64,000 nucleotides of DNA from positions 263,415 through 327,414 of the forward strand of contig NZ_BMXJ01000005.1 in the NCBI RefSeq assembly GCF_014651695.1. The letters run 5' to 3'. The notes beneath the pieces were generated by a model. That model was not told the DNA's origin, did not search any database, and was given only the letters and a program-made list of their open reading frames with translations. The stretch comes from Nocardiopsis terrae (GTDB lineage: Bacteria; Actinomycetota; Actinomycetes; Streptosporangiales; Streptosporangiaceae). A program made the translations under genes and the position numbers. Shown here piece by piece: positions 58,703 through 64,000 of this stretch. Every line of letters begins with the position of its first letter. Within the stretch, counting starts at the first letter, position 1.

Positions 58703-59800
58703 TCAGCCGGCCCCGGCCGGCGGAGCGGAACGCAGTTCGGCGACGACCTGGCGGGCCACGGTCCGGCCTGCCCGGTTGGCGCCGATGGTGCTGGCCTGCG
58801 GACCGAACCCGGCGAGGAACAGGCGCGGCTCGCGGGCCGAGCGTCCGTCCTCGACGCGGACGCCGCCGCCCGGTTCGCGCAGCCGCAGCGGCGCCAGGTG
58901 GGTGAGTTCGGCACGGAACCCGGTGGCCCAGATGATGGCGTCGACCGGCTCGAAGGAACCGTCGGCCCAGCGGACGCCGTCGGGTTCGATCGCGCTGAAC
59001 ACGGGTCGGGCCACCAGGAGCCCCCGGTCCCGCGCCGCGAGGTTCTCCGGCGTGGCGGGCAGCCCGGTGCCGCTGATGATGCTGGGCAGGGGCCGTCCCG
59101 CCCTGGCCGCCTCGTCCGCCGCGCGTACCGCTCTGACTCCGCCCCGGGGGTCGTCGACGAACTCGACCGGTCGGCGGGTGACCCAGACCGTGCCCGCGGC
59201 CACACCCTCCAGTTCGCGCAGGAACCCGACCCCGGAGGTCCCTCCGCCCACCACCAGCACCCGCTTTCCGGCGAAGTCCCGGGCCGAACGGTACTCCGGG
59301 GTGGAGATCTGCACACCGCGGAAGTCCGCGGCCCCGGCGAAGTAGGGGCGGAAGGGCCGCGCCCAGGTGCCGCTGGCGTTGACCACGACCCGCGCCGCGA
59401 CGTCCCCCCTGTCGGTGGTGACGAGGAAACCGTCGCGCTCCCGGCGTACGGCGGTGACCTCGACCGGCCGTACCACGTTCAGCCCGAACCACCGCTCGTA
59501 GCGTTCGTAGTAGTCACGCACCACGTCCCGGGCGGCCCGCTCCGGGTCGGCGGTGGCGAAGCTCAACCCCAGCTCCCGCATCCCGGGCAGGTCGTGGACC
59601 CGGTGCGCGTCGTCCAGGCGCAGCGACTCCCAGCGGAACTGCCAGGCCCCACCGGTGTCGGGTCCCCGGTCCAGGACGAGGAAACCGGTACCGGGCCCAA
59701 GCCCCAGCCGCCGCAGGTGCCAGGCGACCGAGAGCCCGGCCTGCCCCGCGCCGACGACGACCACGCCGGTCTCTTCGACGAACTCCACGGTGTCCGACAT
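58703..59800 (-). CDS. Flavin-containing monooxygenase-like protein
   Basis: 365-aa FAD/NADPH enzyme. FAD motif VVVVGAGQAGLSVAWHLRRL, then WQFRWESLRLDDAHRVHDLP, VVVNASGTWARPF, NADPH motif RVLVVGGGTSGVGFLRELEG, and ATGF in IIWATGFRAEL. It fits the CzcO/FMO-like group. ATG at 59800 is used; GGGAGAGGC precedes it. Oxidises an unknown substrate, possibly acting with the neighbouring methyltransferase. Confidence 0.89.
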   Translation of the reverse strand: MSDTVEFVEETGVVVVGAGQAGLSVAWHLRRLGLGPGTGFLVLDRGPDTGGAWQFRWESLRLDDAHRVHDLPGMRELGLSFATADPERAARDVVRDYYERYERWFGLNVVRPVEVTAVRRERDGFLVTTDRGDVAARVVVNASGTWARPFRPYFAGAADFRGVQISTPEYRSARDFAGKRVLVVGGGTSGVGFLRELEGVAAGTVWVTRRPVEFVDDPRGGVRAVRAADEAARAGRPLPSIISGTGLPATPENLAARDRGLLVARPVFSAIEPDGVRWADGSFEPVDAIIWATGFRAELTHLAPLRLREPGGGVRVEDGRSAREPRLFLAGFGPQASTIGANRAGRTVARQVVAELRSAPPAGAG

Positions 59801-59951
59801 CGCCTCTCCCGCCGTCGCCTTCCCCTGGTCGGAACACCGTCGCAGGACGGACGTCTTCCCCACGGCCGCACCCGATCCGGCAAGGCAGGTATTCGGTCAA
59901 GGACGGATCTGCCAACGCGCAGGTCACCGCCGCCTTCGTTAACATTCCCGC

Positions 59952-61172
59952 ATGGCCGAGGGACACATGCTCGTGGACAACCTGCTCTCGATGTGGTGGA
60001 TCGCCCTGGCCGCGGTTCTCGCTCCGGTACTGGCGCTGGGCACGCGCCGCAAGGTACCGGACGTGGTCTGGCTGCTGGTGTTCGGCACGATCATCGGCCC
60101 GCACGCCCTGGGCCTGGCCGAGGAGACCGAATCGGTCCAGTTCCTGCGTGAACTCGGTCTGGGGTTCCTGTTCCTGTTGGCCGGCTTCGAGGTCGACACC
60201 ACCGACATGCGCGGCAGGCAGGGCAGGAACGCCGCCCTGACCTGGGGGTTGTGCGCCCTGCTCGGCTTCGGGGCGGGGATGCTCCTGGTGCGGGGGGACA
60301 CGCACGTGGCGGTCGTACTGGCGATCGCCTCGACGTCGACGGCTCTGGGCACCCTGTTGCCCATCCTCAAGGACTCCGGTGCGACGGGAACGCCGCTGGG
60401 GCGGGCCGCCATGGTCCACGGCGCCTACGGCGAACTCCTGCCGATCGTGGCGATGTCGCTGCTGCTGTCCACCCGGGGCACCTGGCAGTCCGCGGCGATC
60501 CTGCTCCTGTTCTCCGCGGCCGCGGTGGCCGTCGTCGCGGTCCCGGGACGCTTCTTCAGCCGTCTCCCCCTGCTGAGGCGGGCCTTCGCGGACGCGTCCA
60601 ACACGACCATGCAGACCACCCTGCGGGTCACCGTGCTGGTCCTGGTCACGCTGATGCTGCTGACCGCCGTGCTCGAACTCGACGTCGCCCTGGGCGCTTT
60701 CGCGGCGGGCCTGTTGCTGAACGCCGCCCTCGGCGCCACGGCGCCCGAGCACGCGGCCGAGGTCATGCACAAGGTCGAGATCGTCGGATTCAGCCTGCTG
60801 ATCCCGGTGTTCTTCGTGACCAGCGGTATGGGCATCGACCTTTCCGCCGTCGCCGCCCGGTGGCCCCTGCTGTTCGGTTTCGTGGCCGTGATCCTGCTGG
60901 TGCGCGGACTGCCGGTGTTCGTCCGTGAACACTGGACCACAACGCATTCCGGGCTGACGAGGACGGGCGACCAGGTGGCACTCGGCCTGTACGCCGCGAC
61001 GGGTCTGCCCATCATCGTGGCCGTGACCCAGGTCGCGGTGTCCTCGGGGGTCATCGAGGACACGATCGCCTCCGTCATGGTCACCGCCGGCGCCCTCACG
61101 GTCCTGCTCTTCCCGTTCGTGGCCTCCCGCGTCGTGCGCGGGGGACCGGACCGGAAACGGGCCGACCGGTAG
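59952..61172 (+). CDS. CPA2-type cation/proton antiporter
   Basis: 406-aa membrane protein with about 12 TM helices and CPA2/KefB-like sequence: ELGLGFLFLLAGFEVDTTDM, VLAIASTSTALGTLLPILKD and MVHGAYGELLPIVAMSLLLS, LDVALGAFAAGLLLNAALGA and PVFFVTSGMGIDLSAVAARW. No RCK/TrkA-N regulatory domain is fused. A second ATG at 59967, preceded by GAGGGAC, may be the true start. It exports K+ or Na+ in exchange for protons. Confidence 0.9.
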   Translation: MAEGHMLVDNLLSMWWIALAAVLAPVLALGTRRKVPDVVWLLVFGTIIGPHALGLAEETESVQFLRELGLGFLFLLAGFEVDTTDMRGRQGRNAALTWGLCALLGFGAGMLLVRGDTHVAVVLAIASTSTALGTLLPILKDSGATGTPLGRAAMVHGAYGELLPIVAMSLLLSTRGTWQSAAILLLFSAAAVAVVAVPGRFFSRLPLLRRAFADASNTTMQTTLRVTVLVLVTLMLLTAVLELDVALGAFAAGLLLNAALGATAPEHAAEVMHKVEIVGFSLLIPVFFVTSGMGIDLSAVAARWPLLFGFVAVILLVRGLPVFVREHWTTTHSGLTRTGDQVALGLYAATGLPIIVAVTQVAVSSGVIEDTIASVMVTAGALTVLLFPFVASRVVRGGPDRKRADR

Positions 61173-61375
61173 CTACCGGTCGGCGAGGACTCGGAAGGGG
61201 ACCGACCGCACCGGCCCGCTGTTTCCCTGCCGGGGAGCCGAGCGCTGCCGAAAGGACGGCCCCGGTCCCGCCGGTTCAGACGGGGCCAGACCGGCCGCGG
61301 TACGCATGAGGCGGCGGGCACGGGAGGGAAGGGGTGCAACCTGGCCTGTCTGCGGCCTTCCTTGGACACCGCGCG

Positions 61376-62209
61376 TCAGTGGATGTGCTCCCCCAGGCCG
61401 GGGTGGGCGACGTTGTGCTGGATCGGACGCACGGACATCCCTCCGTCCACCGGCAGCGTGACCCCGGTGATCCAGGACGCCTGGGGCGACAGGAGGAAGG
61501 CCACCGCCTCGGCCACGTCCCGCGGCTCCCCCATTCTCCGCATGGGGTAGCTCTCCCCCACCTGTTCGACGGGGATGCGGATGATCGAGTCCGCGAACTC
61601 CGTCCTGATGAACCCCGGTGCGACCGCGTTCACGCGTATCCGGGGAGCGAGCTGCTCGGCCAGGTCCCCCGTCAACCGGTTGAGCGCGGCCTTGGTCGCG
61701 GAGTAGGCGGGGAGCCGGACTGCCCCGGACGCCGCCACACTGGAGACGACCACGGCGGATCCGCCGTTCTCTCCCATCCAGCGCTGCCGCGCCAGCTTCA
61801 GGTAGCCCAGGGCCCCGAGGACGTTGGTCTCGAACATGTGGCCGACCACGTCCGGGTCCAGTTCCATTGCTGGCGCATGACCGGCCGGGTTGATGCCGGT
61901 GTTGTAGACCAGCATGTCCAGACGGGAGAAGCGGTCCAGGGTCTCCTCCACCGCCGCCTCCCGGTCCTGCTCCTTGCGGCTGTGGGCCTGCAGCCCCACT
62001 ACCCTGCCGCCCGTTTTCTCCCGGATCCGTTCGCACGCCTCCCGAAGAGAGTCCCCGTTCCTACCGGTGATGGCCACGTCGGCTCCTCGGGCAGAGAGCG
62101 CGTGCGCCACCGACAGTCCGATCCCCCGACTGCCCGAGACCACCAGCGCGGCCATGCCGGTCAGGCTCCCCCTCTCGTGCCGGAGAGCGTCCATGCTCGA
62201 CTCATCCAT
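61376..62209 (-). CDS. Short-chain dehydrogenase/reductase
   Basis: 277-aa SDR of the classical type: Rossmann motif VVSGSRGIGLSVAHALSARG, NTGIN in the NNAG place, catalytic VSSVAASGAVRLPAYSATKA (Ser, Tyr, Lys all present), APGFIRTEF and ITGVTLPVDGGMSVRPI. ATG at 62209 follows AAAGGAG. Often named 3-oxoacyl-ACP reductase-like. It lies about 800 bp from a SARP regulator and an NRPS relic, so a natural-product link is possible but unproven. Confidence 0.9.
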   Translation of the reverse strand: MDESSMDALRHERGSLTGMAALVVSGSRGIGLSVAHALSARGADVAITGRNGDSLREACERIREKTGGRVVGLQAHSRKEQDREAAVEETLDRFSRLDMLVYNTGINPAGHAPAMELDPDVVGHMFETNVLGALGYLKLARQRWMGENGGSAVVVSSVAASGAVRLPAYSATKAALNRLTGDLAEQLAPRIRVNAVAPGFIRTEFADSIIRIPVEQVGESYPMRRMGEPRDVAEAVAFLLSPQASWITGVTLPVDGGMSVRPIQHNVAHPGLGEHIH

Positions 62210-62467
62210 TCCCGTCCGCTCCTTTCCTCTGCTCACTGTTCACCTCTGTCCACACGCATCCGCTACGGCGTCTCGCAGGGCACCGCAACCGCGCAGAAGG
62301 ACGCCCACACCCCTATCGCGGCAGCGGTCGGCTTCCGGGCCAGCGGGAAAACGGAATTCCTGCACGCACCCGACTCCCCCACAGGCACCGGAATAGCCAC
62401 CGGTGAAGTACAACGCCTTTTCACCCTTTCCTTGGTACACACACCGCATGACACAGGCGTCACCCCA

Positions 62468-62486
62468 GGCTGATATGGGGCTGATA
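62468..62486. promoter_or_regulatory. SARP-like direct repeat
   Basis: GGCTGATA occurs at 62468-62475 and 62479-62486, i.e. two copies 11 bp apart, one helical turn, as in binding sites of SARP/OmpR-type HTH regulators. A SARP gene lies 500 bp to the right and the minus-strand SDR begins about 260 bp to the left. Confidence 0.35.
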
Positions 62487-62689
62487 CGTGCTCCGGCCGA
62501 TGCCTTCCACCACCTTTTCGGCAGAGGAAAACGATCACGGTGAAATTCCTGAGGGCCGGTTCCCCAGGTGACCGAAGAAGGGGTTCGGAGGTCCTGGCCT
62601 CGGTGCTGGAGGGCACGTCGGTCGGATAGCCGCCCCCCAGAGACCTGTTGCTGATCACCGACAGGGGTTCCGCTTACCAGCCCTTCGCG

Positions 62690-62925
62690 CACTCACCGGC
62701 TGCGGCCCTCTGCCCGGCTCTCTCCCACCAGGTCGACCGCGGCGTCGGCGAACTGTGGGTGCGGGGAGAGGAGACCCTCGATCTCGTCCGGCTCCACGCG
62801 GTATCCACGGATCTTGACCCACCGGCCCCCGCCCCCGGAAACTCGAGTACACCCTCTTCGGCGCAGCGGGCCCGATCACCGGTGCGACGGATCCGCACAA
62901 ACGATCGCGCAACGAAGGGGCAGGG
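62690..62925 (-). pseudogene. Fragment of an NRPS adenylation domain
   Basis: On the minus strand one frame gives FVRIRRTGDRARCAEEGVLE, the A7 motif (RTGDL.R...DG.LE), and an adjacent frame gives VKIRGYRVEPDEIEGLLSPH and PQFADAAVDLVG, the A8 motif (QVKIRGYRVE..EIE) and following helix. Both pieces are collinear but in different frames and only about 70 residues of the domain remain, ending in a stop after GESRAEGRSR. This is the remnant of a peptide-synthetase module. Confidence 0.75.
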
Positions 62926-63006
62926 AGGAACCACGCTCGTGTGCGGTCCTCGTCGTGTCTGCCGCACTACCCGGCAAGGACATCGATCTGACCCTTCGGA
63001 CGCCCT

Positions 63007-63762
63007 CTACTCGGTGCGTTCCAGGATCCTGCGCATCTCGCGTTCGAGCACTGGAGACGGGTCCATGCCCAATTCCGCGGCCATACGCTCCCGTATCCGC
63101 TGATAGGCGTCCAGGGCGTCCTGTGCCCTACCCAGTCGGTCCAGCGCGATCATGAGTTGCGTACAGAGCCGCTCGTCCAAGGGGCGCTCCTCGACGAGTT
63201 GCTCCAGTAGGGGGACGAGGTCCGCGTACCGACCGCGTTCGAGGTCGATCTCGACCAGACGGGTCAACGCCAGCGTTCGCTCATGCTCGAGGCGACGGGC
63301 CTCTGCGTCGCGGATCACCCCTGGGGGAACGTCCTGCAAGGCGCGCCCCCGCCAACACCGCAAGGCTTCCTGATAGCAGGTCGCGGCCTTGTCCAGATCC
63401 CGGTTCCGAGCCCGTTGGGCCTGGTTGCACAAAGAGCGGAAGCGGTCCGTGTCTACGGCCCCCTGCGGTGCTTCCAGCCGATATCCAGGATAATGCGAGT
63501 TAACGCGCACCGATGGCGTACTGCCCGCGGAGAACAACTCTATGGTTCTCCTGAGGCGTGACACTTGCGCGTACAGGGCATTCGGTCCGCTGGCTGGCGG
63601 CACATCCTGCCAGAGTTCCTGGAAGAGCACACTGCTGGGAACCGTCTGCCCTCGATTGACGAGGAGAGCGCAGAGAAGGCTCCGTTGGCGCGGACCGGCA
63701 AGCAAGGAACTACGGTTCGGACCTTGTATAAGCATGTCACCGAGCACGGAAAACGTGACCAA
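63007..63762 (-). CDS. SARP-family (AfsR/BTAD) transcriptional regulator
   Basis: 251-aa pathway-specific activator. N-terminal OmpR-like winged helix: VTFSVLGDMLIQGPNRSSLL, GPRQRSLLCALLVNRGQTVP and the LRRTIE..YPGYRL wing; the BTAD helical domain follows (VDTDRFRSLCNQAQRARNRD ... PLDERLCTQLMIALDRLGRA). TTG at 63762, with GGAG five to eight bases upstream, is preferred because SARPs start close to this motif; the open frame upstream to 63987 has no similarity. SARPs activate antibiotic and pigment clusters; the target here is unknown, perhaps a cluster beyond the right edge. Confidence 0.9.
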   Translation of the reverse strand: MVTFSVLGDMLIQGPNRSSLLAGPRQRSLLCALLVNRGQTVPSSVLFQELWQDVPPASGPNALYAQVSRLRRTIELFSAGSTPSVRVNSHYPGYRLEAPQGAVDTDRFRSLCNQAQRARNRDLDKAATCYQEALRCWRGRALQDVPPGVIRDAEARRLEHERTLALTRLVEIDLERGRYADLVPLLEQLVEERPLDERLCTQLMIALDRLGRAQDALDAYQRIRERMAAELGMDPSPVLEREMRRILERTE

Positions 63763-64000
63763 AATTACTCCATCGAAGCAGGACCCCCAGCTAGAGGCTT
63801 GTTGGTCCTCCAGCTCCTTGCTCGGTCGCATGGGCGCAATCGGACATTCACGGTGCCTGTTACCGGCAGATGAGCCATACCCGGCAAAACGCGGGGTAAT
63901 CACGTATGAACAACAACGTGCGCCGAGCTTTACACCGACGGATACCTCGGGAAAGAGATGTACGCACACCGGCCTCCTCACGGACACCCATGTGTCCAGG
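63763..64000. other. Right-edge region upstream of the SARP gene
   Basis: Low-GC relative to the rest of the window. The SARP frame remains open to 63987 but without a SARP-like sequence. No other feature seen; the promoter of the SARP gene should be here. Confidence 0.4.

Larger units (their letters stand above)
62237..63006. other. 770-bp region with a SARP-type repeat and an NRPS relic
   Basis: The stretch contains a SARP-like direct repeat (62468-62486), an NRPS adenylation fragment (about 62690-62925), and nothing else protein-like. GC content is lower than in the core genes of the window. Confidence 0.55.

Noticed and set aside
62539..62629. 29-aa plus-strand frame starting MKFLRAGSPGDRRRG
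   Set aside because: No family resemblance and no clear ribosome site; too short to support.

Overview
The window looks like a chromosomal segment of a high-GC filamentous actinomycete, most likely Nocardiopsis or a close relative. This is inferred from very GC-rich coding sequence, frequent GTG and TTG starts behind GGAGG-type ribosome sites, and typical actinobacterial families: DUF397 and XRE/DUF5753 proteins, F420-type PPOX, mycothiol-dependent MDMPI fold, CGNR zinc-finger regulators, stealth polysaccharide phosphotransferase and SARP. No genus-specific marker is present, so the genus is an inference.

Layout: 1-8.2 kb holds a ClpC-type AAA+ unfoldase (5' end outside the window), a secreted GH5 cellulase with a CebR/CelR-like operator inside its signal-peptide codons, a small Pro-rich peptide, an SDR, a PPOX enzyme, a GH114-like lipoprotein and a K+ channel. 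8.2-12.0 kb is an accessory island bounded by two leader-associated, two-repeat type I-E-like CRISPR mini-arrays in the same orientation, with no cas genes. Inside are a DUF397 gene, two head-to-head DUF5753 remnants, a 45-aa peptide gene directly upstream of a PIMT-like methyltransferase with a C-terminal extension (a candidate imiditide-like RiPP locus), and a long near-perfect hairpin repeat. 12.0-18.7 kb holds a MurG-like glycosyltransferase, a TetR/VOC/hydrolase module with twin operators, an ECF sigma factor with a SnoaL-like tail, and a VOC-MFS pair. 18.8-27.4 kb holds a CoiA-like protein, a VOC pseudogene, a zinc alcohol dehydrogenase, a VOC-PPOX-ferredoxin-ferredoxin reductase operon opposite a CGNR regulator, a second CGNR regulator opposite an HPP membrane protein, and an SDR lacking the catalytic Tyr.

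27.5-33.0 kb is a five-gene minus-strand operon for acyl-chain methylation (FAD oxidoreductase, DUF1365, two CFA-synthase-like methyltransferases, DUF1295). 33.2-46.7 kb holds a PAP2-diacylglycerol kinase fusion behind a possible iron box with hairpins, an APH-fold kinase, a YcaQ-type glycosylase, an MDMPI-fold protein, an MBL hydrolase, a WGR/beta-propeller protein, a stealth phosphotransferase with a methyltransferase, and a membrane protein/PrsW pair. 46.7-62.2 kb holds a histidine-kinase remnant, an XRE/TPR regulator, tRNA-Pro(GGG), a PQQ-propeller membrane protein with an apparent frameshift that reads into the tRNA, a Tat-exported phosphoesterase, a LysR/EamA pair, a glutathionyl-hydroquinone-reductase-like enzyme, a methyltransferase, a flavin monooxygenase and a cation/proton antiporter. 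The right end (62.2-64 kb) contains an SDR, a decayed fragment of an NRPS adenylation domain and a SARP regulator, so the window may abut a secondary-metabolite locus.

Most genes form short operons with 1-4 bp overlaps. All functional names come from motif and family recognition by eye; no searches were run.
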